Shown here: positions 52,233-61,555 of the stretch, in pieces
How the letters are laid out: each line of letters opens with the position of its first letter
Position numbering within the stretch: position 1 is the first letter of the stretch
Source: UBA1756 sp045222555
GTDB taxonomy: Bacteria > Bacteroidota > Bacteroidia > Bacteroidales > WCHB1-69
Length of the DNA: 64,000 nt
Direction of reading: 5' to 3'
Assembly (NCBI GenBank): GCA_045222555.1
Contig: JBGUYY010000072.1
Coordinates: forward strand, 1-64,000
Made by a program: the position numbers and the translations under genes
The notes under the pieces: model-generated
The model's database searches: none
What the model was told of the DNA's origin: nothing
The model's input: the letters and a program-made list of their open reading frames with translations, nothing else

Positions 52233-53750
52233 ATGAAAACTCCTTTCCATTTTCCATCTTTGTCGGCAGTTGTAGCCGTCCTTTTTCTGAGCATTGCCAC
52301 CGCTTTCGCACAGTGCGACCCGATAGTGGTAACCGCCGATGAACCCTATTTTGAAGATTTTGCCGGCGACGGTTTCGCCTGCTGGACCTTGGCCGACACG
52401 CTCCATGGTGGCCGCTGGGTCAATATTCACGGCAGCGACGCATCGGCCATAGCCTTCACTTACTCCAGCGACAGCACCGGCGCAGAAGCTCGCATCATTT
52501 CTCCCGTTTTCGACCTGTCGGGTGCTGCTTCAGCCCAATTGTCGTTTGTCTATTTCCTGTACGCCTTCTATTCTGCCGATGAGATCATGGTGAGCTATCG
52601 CACCTCCGAAACCGACACGTGGCATACTTTGGGAACTCTCACCACCATCAGTTCTAATTATTTGGAACAGTCGTATCCCCTCACCGACCTTTCTTCCACG
52701 TATCAAATCTCCTTTTGGGGACGTGATATGGGAGGCTTGCTCGACTATATCACCAACATTGAGATTACGGTGGCTGGCGGCTGCGCGCGGCCTACCAGCG
52801 TGCAGGTTTCCGACATCACTACCACTTCTGCTGTGCTCAGCTGGACAGCCAACAACGGCGAAACCAGCTGGAGCTTGGAACTGGACGGGGTGGAGTCGCC
52901 GGTGAACGTGACCAGCAACCCTTTCACGCTGACGGGTTTGTTCCCGCAGACGAATTATACGGTGCGAATCAAGGCCAACTGCGATACCGATAACAGCTCC
53001 GACTGGTCCACGCCGGTCGTGTTCAACACCGAATGTGGTGTGTTCCCGGTTACGGATGCCAATCCCTATAGAGATGATTTTGAGGGAGATGACAATTTTG
53101 TGTGCTGGACTTCAGAACCCATCTCCGGCTCTGACAATTGGGTGGTGGACCATGGTTATCTCATTGTCAACAACGCCGCTTTCTTCTCTTGGCTGGGCGA
53201 TGAGGCACGGCTGATTTCTCTCCCGTTGGATCTTACCGCGGTCACCGATCCCTATCTGTTCTTCAAGCGCAAACAGTCACAGGGTTATACCGATGTGGAT
53301 GAGTTGTCGGTATGGTACCGCACTTCCGCCACCGACGAGTGGCACTCCATTGCCCAATACCTTTTCCCGACCGATGGCTATGAGCAGGTGGCAGTAGCCC
53401 TTCCGCAGCCGTCGGCAACCTACCAGATCGCTTTCCAAGCGAAGTCGAACAATGCCGAGGGCGTATATGTGGACGACGTGGTAGTGGGCGATTTTAGCGT
53501 TGGGATTTCCGACAACCAGCCGTTTGAGGTGGCCGTCTATCCCAACCCGACCACCGGCTACGTGACTGTTGAGAGCGATGCGGTGGGCGCCGACATCACT
53601 GTGTTCGATGCTTTCGGCAAACGGTTGATGACCTCCAAAGTCGCTGAAGAGCGCACAGAACTTGACTTTAGCGAGTTCGCTACAGGTATCTATATGGTTC
53701 GCATCGCTGCCGACAAGGGTTCTACAACCTTCAAGGTGGTGAAGGAATAG
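52233..53750 (+). CDS. T9SS-secreted choice-of-anchor J/fibronectin III protein
   Basis: A 505-residue secreted protein: signal peptide (FPSLSAVVAVLFLSIATAFAQ), a choice-of-anchor J domain (EPYFEDFAGDGFACWTL) to about residue 185, a fibronectin III module (about 187-268), a second choice-of-anchor J domain (NPYRDDFEGDDNFVCWT) to about 425, and a T9SS sorting domain (YPNPTTGYVTVESDAVGADITVFD... to KVVKE). The sorting domain is almost identical to that of the preceding 1297-residue protein, so the two share recent ancestry. No enzyme motif is visible; a binding role is inferred. Confidence 0.9.
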   Translation: MKTPFHFPSLSAVVAVLFLSIATAFAQCDPIVVTADEPYFEDFAGDGFACWTLADTLHGGRWVNIHGSDASAIAFTYSSDSTGAEARIISPVFDLSGAASAQLSFVYFLYAFYSADEIMVSYRTSETDTWHTLGTLTTISSNYLEQSYPLTDLSSTYQISFWGRDMGGLLDYITNIEITVAGGCARPTSVQVSDITTTSAVLSWTANNGETSWSLELDGVESPVNVTSNPFTLTGLFPQTNYTVRIKANCDTDNSSDWSTPVVFNTECGVFPVTDANPYRDDFEGDDNFVCWTSEPISGSDNWVVDHGYLIVNNAAFFSWLGDEARLISLPLDLTAVTDPYLFFKRKQSQGYTDVDELSVWYRTSATDEWHSIAQYLFPTDGYEQVAVALPQPSATYQIAFQAKSNNAEGVYVDDVVVGDFSVGISDNQPFEVAVYPNPTTGYVTVESDAVGADITVFDAFGKRLMTSKVAEERTELDFSEFATGIYMVRIAADKGSTTFKVVKE

Positions 53751-53770
53751 GGGATGTTGCGTTTTTTTAG

Positions 53771-53778
53771 TATCTTTG
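53771..53778 (+). promoter_or_regulatory. -7 element
   Basis: TATCTTTG, 56 bases before the start at 53835. Confidence 0.6.
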
Positions 53779-53834
53779 CACTCTGAATTTTTATTCATTT
53801 TCAGAAGCGCAAAACCATAAATTTCTTAATATCA

Positions 53835-55895
53835 ATGAAAAAATTATTCCTCTTAATGGCATTGGCAACTTGCTGTATTTCAGCGGTCAATGCTCAAAAC
53901 ACTTTGTATGTGAAACCCAATGCCTCCAGCAATGCCTGGAACGGAATGAGCGAGATGGTGTACACCAATCTGCAGGATGCTATCGACGCTGCACAGGCGG
54001 GCGACCAGATTTGGGTGGCCGCCGGTACGTATGTGCCTACCAGCAACTTCCCCAATGGCACCGACAACCGCTGCAAATCCTTCGTGCTGAAAAGTGACGT
54101 GGCCCTCTACGGCGGCTTTGCCGGCACCGAGACCGACCTTTCACAACGTGAAACCGAGGAACTGCCGTTCTATTTCACCAACAATACCGTCCTTAGCGGT
54201 GAAATCAGCAATACGCCTACCGTCTTTACCGACAATGCCTATCATGTGGTGTATGCCGCTACCGCCAGCGACTTTGTACTCGACGGCTTCACCGTCATGG
54301 GCGGCTATGGCAACCGCAATGCCTATAATAACGAGCAGCGTGGTGCAGGCATCTTCATGGGGGGAAGCAACGAGACGAATCATTCCACCAACAGCGTGGT
54401 GCGCAACTGTTTGTTCTATCAGAATACTGCAAACCTCAATGGTGGTGCGGCCTATGTGCCCTATACCAACCGCTTTGAGAACTGCGCTTTTGCCAACAAC
54501 TCGGTTGTCGCTGCCAACTCCGGCGGCGGTGCGGTGTTCTTCGACAATTGTTCCTACCTTGACACGGTGGCCCTCAACTGCTATTTTATGGAAAACAGCT
54601 GTGCTGCCACATCAGCGGTCAGCGCCACCTCGCGTTATGGCGGCGGCGCTGTGAGCTGTGGCAACAACTGTGGCTTCTACTATTGTTTGTTTATCAGCAA
54701 CAGCTGCACCAACCCGGGCGGTGCGGTTTATTTTGGCAATAGCAACCAATTCCACTACTGCACCTTCGTCGGCAACTCCGCCACGAAGGGCGGTGCCCTG
54801 TTCGGCAACACGGCCAGCAGCATGCTCACTTCCAACTGTCTGATTGTGAACAATGCGGCCTCCACCGAAGCGGGTGCCATCTATACCACTGGCAGCAGCA
54901 GTCGTAGCGTCAACTGCACCTTTGCCAACAATACCGCTACCACCAATGCGGTAATTACGGGCGGAAGCGGTTACACCCTCTTCAACAGCATTTTGTGGAA
55001 CAATGGAAGCGACGCCAACAACCTCTTCACCGCTAACCTCAACTGCCAATACACCGCCGTAGAGGGTATGCTCCCCAGTGGCGACGGCAACCTGAACGTG
55101 ACCACCGACGATATCGCCTTCCAGGACCCTTGTACGACTGTGGGACTTCCGACCAGCGAAGACCAGCTTGATGAGATGCTCATGGCCGACTACTCACTGC
55201 AGGGCGGCTCGCTCTGCCGCGATGCCGGTAGCACCGCCACCCTCAGCCTCTCCGGCTACCAGTTCCCCGAAACTGACTTTGCTGGCGAGCCGCGTATCAA
55301 TGGCGAGGCCGTTGACCTTGGCTGTTTCGAGATACAGTGCAATGCCACTGCCTTCACCTATACGGTGACTGTCCTCGACACGGTGTTCAGCGAAGAAATT
55401 CCGGGTACCGGCATTGTGCATTTGGAAATTTCCATCGACGATTATACCGCCGGCGACAACTACCAGATTACGGTTCAGGATGCCGACATGAGCGAGCCGA
55501 TGACCAACGGTAGCTACACCGTTGCCCTCAACTTCCCCAGTGTGCTCACCTTCACCATCGAGAGAAGCGACGAAATGGGGTGCAGCGTATCGATGGAAGG
55601 TACCATTGACAGCTACAACGATTCCATCTTCAACATTGGCATCCACGAAAATGGTCTGGCCGACGTGATGGTGTACCCCAATCCCGCCACCGATTTTGTC
55701 ACCGTGCAGTGCATGGGTGGTCAGGGCGGCGAGTGGCAGCTGTTCGACCTTAACGGTCGCTGCGTGATGGCCCAGACGGTTGTGGCAGAAACCATGACAC
55801 TGAATCTTACCCAGTGCCCCGCTGGTATCTACCTGCTCCGCAGAGTGTCCAATGAGGGGAAATGGGTGGGCTCAGCACGTATTGTGAAAAGATAA
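53835..55895 (+). CDS. T9SS-secreted parallel beta-helix protein (choice-of-anchor Q type)
   Basis: A 686-residue secreted protein. After a signal peptide (MKKLFLLMALATCCISAVNA) the mature part starts LYVKPNASSNAWNGMSE...NLQDAIDAAQAGDQIWVAAGTY, the usual start of right-handed beta-helix surface proteins with polymorphic outer membrane/pectate-lyase folds. Repeated N-rich and GGA-rich coils follow (GGAAYVP, GGGAVFFDN, GGGAVSCGN, GGALFGNT), then DFAGEPRINGEAVDLGCFEIQ, typical of the choice-of-anchor Q end. An Ig-like domain and a T9SS sorting domain (VYPNPATDFVTVQC) complete it. Catalytic residues are not obvious. rbfA follows after 11 bases. Confidence 0.9.
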   Translation: MKKLFLLMALATCCISAVNAQNTLYVKPNASSNAWNGMSEMVYTNLQDAIDAAQAGDQIWVAAGTYVPTSNFPNGTDNRCKSFVLKSDVALYGGFAGTETDLSQRETEELPFYFTNNTVLSGEISNTPTVFTDNAYHVVYAATASDFVLDGFTVMGGYGNRNAYNNEQRGAGIFMGGSNETNHSTNSVVRNCLFYQNTANLNGGAAYVPYTNRFENCAFANNSVVAANSGGGAVFFDNCSYLDTVALNCYFMENSCAATSAVSATSRYGGGAVSCGNNCGFYYCLFISNSCTNPGGAVYFGNSNQFHYCTFVGNSATKGGALFGNTASSMLTSNCLIVNNAASTEAGAIYTTGSSSRSVNCTFANNTATTNAVITGGSGYTLFNSILWNNGSDANNLFTANLNCQYTAVEGMLPSGDGNLNVTTDDIAFQDPCTTVGLPTSEDQLDEMLMADYSLQGGSLCRDAGSTATLSLSGYQFPETDFAGEPRINGEAVDLGCFEIQCNATAFTYTVTVLDTVFSEEIPGTGIVHLEISIDDYTAGDNYQITVQDADMSEPMTNGSYTVALNFPSVLTFTIERSDEMGCSVSMEGTIDSYNDSIFNIGIHENGLADVMVYPNPATDFVTVQCMGGQGGEWQLFDLNGRCVMAQTVVAETMTLNLTQCPAGIYLLRRVSNEGKWVGSARIVKR

Positions 55896-55905
55896 TTCTT
55901 CGCCT

Positions 55906-56241
55906 ATGGATACCATCAGACAGCAAAAAACAGCCCAACTCATCAAGAAGGAACTGGCGGAAATCTTCCTGTTCGACGGTCCCAATGTGTACGACTGTAT
56001 GATTACCGTTACGAAGACGAACGTTACGAAGGACCTATCCATTGCCCGTTCGTATCTCAGCATTTTCAATGCAGAGAATAATGAGGAGGTGATCAAGGCG
56101 GTGAGGGCCAACACGAAGGAGATCCGCTACCGGCTGGGACAGAAAATCCATAATCAGGTGCGTATCATCCCGCAGTTGGAATTCTTTATTGATGACTCTT
56201 TGGATTATATCGAAAATATTGAAAAACTGCTGAAACAGTGA
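55906..56241 (+). CDS. rbfA: ribosome-binding factor A
   Basis: Small KH-like protein (111 residues) needed for 30S maturation and cold adaptation. Typical start RQQKTAQLIKKELAEIF, then VTKTNVTKDLSIARSYLSIF, RYRLGQKIHNQVRIIPQLEFFIDDSLDY. It is followed by a permease gene 23 bases later, an order common in Bacteroidetes. Confidence 0.94.
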   Translation: MDTIRQQKTAQLIKKELAEIFLFDGPNVYDCMITVTKTNVTKDLSIARSYLSIFNAENNEEVIKAVRANTKEIRYRLGQKIHNQVRIIPQLEFFIDDSLDYIENIEKLLKQ

Positions 56242-56264
56242 TGCTTCAGCGTAAATTGTGAATC

Positions 56265-57548
56265 GTGGCCACCCGTAATTTCCGAACGGCTCTCTTCATC
56301 GCATGGCGGCATCTTTTCTCCAAAAAGAAGCACAGCCTGGTGAATATCATTGCCATCATTTCGGCAGTGGGCGTGATGTCGGGTGCGGCAGCCCTTATCA
56401 TTGTGCTCTCGGCCTACAACGGACTGGAACAGTTGGTGGCCGATTCATTCAACAACTTCAACCCTGACTTCAAGATTACGGCAACAGAAGGTAAGTCGTT
56501 TGATGTCAGTACTTTTCCTTTAAATAAACTGCAGAAGTTGGAGGGGGTGAAGTCTGTTGAGCAGGTGGTGTCGGATATGGTGCTCATTGAATATGCCGAT
56601 AAGCAGTATCTGATTGATTTGAAGGGAGTTGACGATGATTATGTGGATCATCTTACGGAAAGGAAGAAGGATTTGCTGATTGATGGCAGCTTCGACTTTA
56701 CGGCTGATACTGCGCAATGGAATGAGGAGCAGAATGTGATCTGGGAGAATGGTGATTATGGGGTGATGGGCTCTCGGGCGGCGGGAAACCTGCGACTCAA
56801 CCTCAACAGTCCGGAACTCATCAAACTCTACTATCCGCAGCGTAAGCACAAATCGCTTGCCCGCGAGCGCGACCTACTGAAACGGTACTTAGTACCGGGC
56901 GGCGTGTTTGAGTCGCAGACCGAGTACGACGACAAGTATCTTTTCTGCTCCATCGATTTCGCTCGCAGCCTGATGAGCTACGAAGGGGAAGCGACTTCCG
57001 TGGAGATTTTCTTGGATAATTCTGCCAATGCCAGCCAGTTGCAAAAGCAGGTGCAGGCAATAGTAGGGGAGAAGTTCACCGTGCAGAACCGTTACGAACA
57101 GGAATCGCTGCTCTTCAAGACCATGAAGACCGAGAAAATTGTCATTTTTGTGATTCTGGCCTTCATCCTGCTTATTGCCATCTTCAACATCATTGGCACG
57201 TTGGCCATGATGATTATTGAGAAACGCGAAGACACCATCGAACTCAATTATCTCGGTGCTGATAAATCGTTGATACGTCGTATCTTTGTGTTGGAAGGGA
57301 TGATCATTTCGTTCTGTGGCGGCGTAGTGGGAATGGTGTTGGGCGGCGTTATCTGCGCCCTGCAGAGTGCTTTTCATATCGTGAAAATTGGCGATGGAAC
57401 GGGGAGCTATATCATTGATTATTATCCTATAAAAATGGAAATGATGGACTTCTTCATCGTTTTTGCCACCATCTTCCTCATCAGTCTGTTCGCATCTCTT
57501 CTTCCCACCATCAGAATGAATTTCAAAAACAACGCGCATGAATCGTAA
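56265..57548 (+). CDS. LolC/LolE-family lipoprotein-release permease
   Basis: Inner-membrane permease of 427 residues, FtsX/MacB fold: an N-terminal membrane segment (KHSLVNIIAIISAVGVMSGAAALIIVLSAY), a large periplasmic domain (about 60-270), and three C-terminal membrane segments (VIFVILAFILLIAIFNIIGT, ISFCGGVVGMVLGGVICAL, FFIVFATIFLISLFASLLP). Likely part of an ABC transporter releasing outer-membrane lipoproteins. GTG start chosen because the frame begins there just after the rbfA gene. The ATPase partner is not nearby. It overlaps porZ by 11 bases. Confidence 0.9.
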   Translation: MATRNFRTALFIAWRHLFSKKKHSLVNIIAIISAVGVMSGAAALIIVLSAYNGLEQLVADSFNNFNPDFKITATEGKSFDVSTFPLNKLQKLEGVKSVEQVVSDMVLIEYADKQYLIDLKGVDDDYVDHLTERKKDLLIDGSFDFTADTAQWNEEQNVIWENGDYGVMGSRAAGNLRLNLNSPELIKLYYPQRKHKSLARERDLLKRYLVPGGVFESQTEYDDKYLFCSIDFARSLMSYEGEATSVEIFLDNSANASQLQKQVQAIVGEKFTVQNRYEQESLLFKTMKTEKIVIFVILAFILLIAIFNIIGTLAMMIIEKREDTIELNYLGADKSLIRRIFVLEGMIISFCGGVVGMVLGGVICALQSAFHIVKIGDGTGSYIIDYYPIKMEMMDFFIVFATIFLISLFASLLPTIRMNFKNNAHES

Positions 57549-59850
57549 ATTTGTAGTATTCATAATATTACTGGTGTCTCTGCTCGCAGGCTCTTCGCGC
57601 CTTTTTGCGCAGATTGCCGTAGGTGAGTTCCGTACCCATCTCTCCTATTTCGGCGTCCATTCTGTGACCGCCTCCCCCGAATACGTGTATGCCGCCTCCA
57701 ACAACGGTATCATTTTCTACGACCGCGCTACCCAAACCGTGGATACATGGACCAAGGTGGAAGGACTGACCGAAACAGGCATCAGCCGTGTCTTTTACGA
57801 CAAGGATTCTCGCTACCTCGTTGTGGTGTATGGTAATGCCAATCTTGACTTCATCCGCGACGGCAAACTGACGAATCTCCCCGACATCTACAACAAAACG
57901 ATGACGGGCGAGAAAAGTGTCAACTACATTCTGTCGTACAACCATCTGCTCTATCTCGGCTGCTCCTTTGGCATTGTGATTGTGGATCCTGTCACGTTGT
58001 TGATTCAGGACACTTGGTACACGCAGATGGGTTCGGTGTCAAGGAGTGTTAATTCAATACAAGTATTTAATAATCAAATTTTTATACTAACTGATAACGG
58101 AGTTTATTTCACCTCATTGGCTTCCCATTCGCAGGCTGATTTTTCCACATGGCAAAGGGTGGATGAACTGCCCACGGGCAACTATCAGCATAGTTGTGTT
58201 TTCGCAGATAGGCTCTATGTGAGCTGTCATCTCGAAAGTGACGCCGATTCTCTTATCATGTTTGATGGCAATGCTTGGCTGCCCTCGCAGATTGACCTCA
58301 ACCCTATTCGTGCGCTGGATGTGTCGGGCGACCAGCTGCTGGTGGCCTCTTGGAGTTTCGGCCAGATCTATGATGCTACAGAGCAGATGCTGGACTACTT
58401 CGGCTTTGAGGGTGCCTATAGTTGGCAGAATGTGCAGGACGCCTGTCTGGATGGCAATTTCATCTGGTTTGCTGACGCCAACAACGGACTGATGCAGATG
58501 TCGCAGGACTGGAGTGTGATGAAACTGCATGAGTTGAACGGCCCTTATTCCGCCTCTGCATATCGTATGGATTATTATGATGGAAAACTGGCGATGGCAC
58601 CAGGTGGTATTAACTCCATGGGTGGAAAAATCTACTTGGAACCGAACTTGTCTTTTTTTGCAAATGAACAATGGACCAATGTGTTCCAGATGTGCAATCC
58701 GGTTCTTGAAGGCCTTTATGATTTGTCGGCAGTGGCCATTAATCCGAGAAACAGCAGCGAAATTTATGCTGGATTGTTTGGTGGAGGTTTGGTGAAGTAT
58801 CGCGACAATGCTGTGGAACTGATTTACAATCGTTCGAACAGCAATCTTTTTTCGTACGACAGCTCGGAAGCGTTTATTGGCGGTTTGTGTTTTGATGGTT
58901 ACGGAAATCTTTGGATTTCAAGTAGTTATTCATCGCGTCCGCTTACTGTTCTGAAAACTGATGGCACATGGAAGATGTTTCCGTTGTCGGCGTACATCTC
59001 GGGCTATAGCACAACAGTGAGTGATATTATGGTGGATATGCGGGGATGGAAGTGGGTGACTTTGCCGCGTGCCAACACCATTGTGGTACTGGATGACAAC
59101 GGCACGATCGACAATACGCAGGACGATCGTACCACTTCTGTCAATATGAATGCCGCTGCCAGCATCAGCACCTCTTCCATCAATTGTGTGGTGGAAGATA
59201 AGAAAGGTGAAATTTGGATTGGCTGCAATTTGGGTGTGAAGGTGATTTACAATCCTTCGCAAATCTTTTCTGGAGGAGTATATCCGCAAAATATTCTGGT
59301 TGAGCAGATTAACTATGTACAAAATCTTTTTGAATTTGAGGAGGTGACGGCTATTGCGGTGGATGATGCCAACCGCAAGTGGGTGGGTACCGCCAAGTCG
59401 GGCGTGTTTCTCATTTCGCCGAATGGCGACAAACAGTTGCAACATTTCACCACCGACAATTCGCCCCTTCTTTCCAACCGGATCAACCACATCACTATTC
59501 AGCGACAGACCGGCGAGGTGTTCTTCGCTACCGCCAACGGCATCGTCTCCTATCGAGGTACAGCTACCGAGGGCGCTGAGGACTATAGCGAGGTGACGGT
59601 CTTCCCAAACCCAGTGCGCGAGACTTATTATGGCCTGATTACCGTCAGCGGCTTGAAGGAAAACTCTTTCTGCAAGGTGGCCGATGCGGCAGGCAACCTG
59701 GTGTGGCAGGACTATGCCAATGGCGGCACTTTCACATGGAACGGCCGCGATTTCAACGGCAAGCGCCCCGCAACAGGAGTCTATTTTGTTTTTGCCTCCG
59801 ATTCTGACGGGAAAAAGAAAACAGTGGCGAAGATTCTATTTATCCACTAA
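57538..59850 (+). CDS. porZ: type IX secretion component PorZ
   Basis: A 770-residue surface protein, near the length of Porphyromonas PorZ (about 776). Signal peptide (FVVFIILLVSLLAGSSRLFAQ), two beta-propeller domains built of repeats of the YVYAASNNGIIFYDR and IWIGCNLGVKVIYNP type (two-component-regulator propeller repeats), and a C-terminal sorting-domain-like end (VTVFPNPVRETYYGLI... to VAKILFI). In Porphyromonas PorZ forms the attachment complex that anchors T9SS cargo to A-LPS with PorU. It overlaps the permease gene by 11 bases. The many T9SS cargo genes nearby fit. Confidence 0.88.
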   Translation: MNRKFVVFIILLVSLLAGSSRLFAQIAVGEFRTHLSYFGVHSVTASPEYVYAASNNGIIFYDRATQTVDTWTKVEGLTETGISRVFYDKDSRYLVVVYGNANLDFIRDGKLTNLPDIYNKTMTGEKSVNYILSYNHLLYLGCSFGIVIVDPVTLLIQDTWYTQMGSVSRSVNSIQVFNNQIFILTDNGVYFTSLASHSQADFSTWQRVDELPTGNYQHSCVFADRLYVSCHLESDADSLIMFDGNAWLPSQIDLNPIRALDVSGDQLLVASWSFGQIYDATEQMLDYFGFEGAYSWQNVQDACLDGNFIWFADANNGLMQMSQDWSVMKLHELNGPYSASAYRMDYYDGKLAMAPGGINSMGGKIYLEPNLSFFANEQWTNVFQMCNPVLEGLYDLSAVAINPRNSSEIYAGLFGGGLVKYRDNAVELIYNRSNSNLFSYDSSEAFIGGLCFDGYGNLWISSSYSSRPLTVLKTDGTWKMFPLSAYISGYSTTVSDIMVDMRGWKWVTLPRANTIVVLDDNGTIDNTQDDRTTSVNMNAAASISTSSINCVVEDKKGEIWIGCNLGVKVIYNPSQIFSGGVYPQNILVEQINYVQNLFEFEEVTAIAVDDANRKWVGTAKSGVFLISPNGDKQLQHFTTDNSPLLSNRINHITIQRQTGEVFFATANGIVSYRGTATEGAEDYSEVTVFPNPVRETYYGLITVSGLKENSFCKVADAAGNLVWQDYANGGTFTWNGRDFNGKRPATGVYFVFASDSDGKKKTVAKILFIH

Positions 59851-60737
59851 CGCTTTACTTCACAAAGGTATCCTAATTTATAAAGGTCGAAAAAGCGGAT
59901 CTTCGGCTTGGTGGAATATAGATTCTTCTCGATGATTTTTTGGAATAATTGGTAAAAAAGTCGGTAGAGCCATACCAACCGGAACCTTTTTAACTTTCGG
60001 TATGTGCGCAATAAATTGACACTATCTTCCAAATGATGACGTGGTTTGACAAGTTCTGCGATGGTCAACAGATTGTCGATGCTGTTGCGGGTTTGCTGTA
60101 AAAAAGTTTTGGTGGGACAAACCACATCATGGCGAAGCGGGTTGTCGATATGCTTCACGGTGATGCCGTTGTCCTGCAGTTCCAGTCCGAAAAGCGTGTC
60201 TTCATGACCATATCCCTGTAACGATTCGTTGAATTGAACTTTTTCAAATATCTTCTTCTTGATCAAGAAGTTAAAGGTTGAAAAGTTGTCGTTGGGATGC
60301 AGGTTTTTTTCGCTGGCGGGACGCACTTCCCGGGCGTGACCATAGGTCCAGCGCAGCACGCAATCCTTGCGGGGACGGCGTTTGCGGTACTCGTAGCCGC
60401 CTGAAACCACGTCAGCGGGGAGTTCGGTCATGTATTTCTTGAGATAGTCTTTGTGGGAAACGTGTGTGTCGCAATCCATGAACAGCAGATACTCGTAGCG
60501 GGCTTTTGCAGCAAGGGTATTCCGCACTTTCGAGCGGCCAAGGTTGACGTAACTTTGCAGGTAAGTGACGTGATCTTCGTAGTCTAAATGCGCGTTTTTG
60601 AGCTGGTAATCGTAGTCAGACGCATCGTCCAGCAGCAGGATCTCAAAGGGAATGCCCAGCCCCCGCGCTTGTCTCCGCAGGTCTTTCACCAACTGGTTCA
60701 CGTCCCAGTTGTGGATGGCGATGCAGATGGAGAGCAT
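59847..60737 (-). CDS. family 2 glycosyltransferase
   Basis: A 296-residue GT-A glycosyltransferase. It shows MLSICIAIHNWDVNQLVKDL (donor-binding start), FEILLLDDASDY, YLLFMDCDTHV (DxD-type metal motif) and GYGHEDTLFGLEL. It probably adds a sugar to a cell-surface glycan; donor and acceptor unknown. It ends by overlapping the porZ end by four bases in convergent orientation. Three bases separate it from ftsE upstream. Confidence 0.9.
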   Translation of the reverse strand: MLSICIAIHNWDVNQLVKDLRRQARGLGIPFEILLLDDASDYDYQLKNAHLDYEDHVTYLQSYVNLGRSKVRNTLAAKARYEYLLFMDCDTHVSHKDYLKKYMTELPADVVSGGYEYRKRRPRKDCVLRWTYGHAREVRPASEKNLHPNDNFSTFNFLIKKKIFEKVQFNESLQGYGHEDTLFGLELQDNGITVKHIDNPLRHDVVCPTKTFLQQTRNSIDNLLTIAELVKPRHHLEDSVNLLRTYRKLKRFRLVWLYRLFYQLFQKIIEKNLYSTKPKIRFFDLYKLGYLCEVKR

Positions 60738-60740
60738 GGC

Positions 60741-61544
60741 TTACAGCATCGTGTCGAGCAGGTGTCCATCCTCGATGCAGATGGTGCGCGAGGTGAACTT
60801 GTCGATCATGGTGAAGTTGTGGGTGCTCATCAGCACGGTAGTGCCTTGCTCACGGTTGATGTCGTGCAGCAGCTGGAAGATCTCTTCCGCCGTGATGGGG
60901 TCGAGATTACCGGTCGGCTCGTCGGCGAGGATGACATCGGGGTGGTTGATGAGTGCCCGTGCGATGCATACGCGCTGCTGTTCGCCGCCGGAGAGTTGGA
61001 ACGGGTACTTGAAATCCTTGGTCTCCAGGTGTACAAGCTGCAGCACCTCTCTCACGCGGTCTTCCATCTCGCGGGTGTTCTTCCATCCTGTGGCTTTCAT
61101 GGCAGCGATGAGGTTCTCCTTCACGGTCTTGTCCACCAGCAGCTGGTAGTCTTGGAAGATAACACCTAATTTGCGGCGCAGGTAGGGGATCTTGCGCGTT
61201 TTGATTTTCTTGAGATCAAAGCCTGCGCAGAAGGCTTCGCCGCTCTTGACGGGGAGCTCCGCCAACAGGAGTCTCAATATGGACGACTTGCCAGCGCCGG
61301 TCTTACCCACCAAATACACGAACTCTCCCTCGTGGATGGTGAAGGACACCTTGGGGAGGATCAGAAGTTTCTTCTGGTACACATCCACCTCGTTCAGCTC
61401 GATGGCGGTTTTGCGCTCTGGCTCTGCGGGGGCGGGAGTGGGTTCCGGAGCGGGGGTTTCCTCTGTGTTCTCTTGGCACAACTGTGCATCCGTGAGGATG
61501 TTCTCCTCAATGGGGGTGATCTGCGGGCTTTCGTTTTCTGGCAT
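60741..61544 (-). CDS. ftsE: FtsE-like cell division ABC ATPase
   Basis: ABC ATPase of 267 residues. Walker A GKTGAGKSS, signature LSGGEQQRVCIARAL, Walker B VILADEPTGNLDP and switch His in STHN match FtsE, which with FtsX activates peptidoglycan hydrolysis at the septum. An N-terminal extension of about 45 residues rich in Glu, Pro and Thr (EETPAPEPTPAPAEPERK) is unusual; typical FtsE has about 220-230 residues. No later Met gives a normal start, so the extension seems real. It follows gyrB by 11 bases; ftsX is not in view. Confidence 0.9.
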   Translation of the reverse strand: MPENESPQITPIEENILTDAQLCQENTEETPAPEPTPAPAEPERKTAIELNEVDVYQKKLLILPKVSFTIHEGEFVYLVGKTGAGKSSILRLLLAELPVKSGEAFCAGFDLKKIKTRKIPYLRRKLGVIFQDYQLLVDKTVKENLIAAMKATGWKNTREMEDRVREVLQLVHLETKDFKYPFQLSGGEQQRVCIARALINHPDVILADEPTGNLDPITAEEIFQLLHDINREQGTTVLMSTHNFTMIDKFTSRTICIEDGHLLDTML

Positions 61545-61555
61545 GGGGCTTGGGA

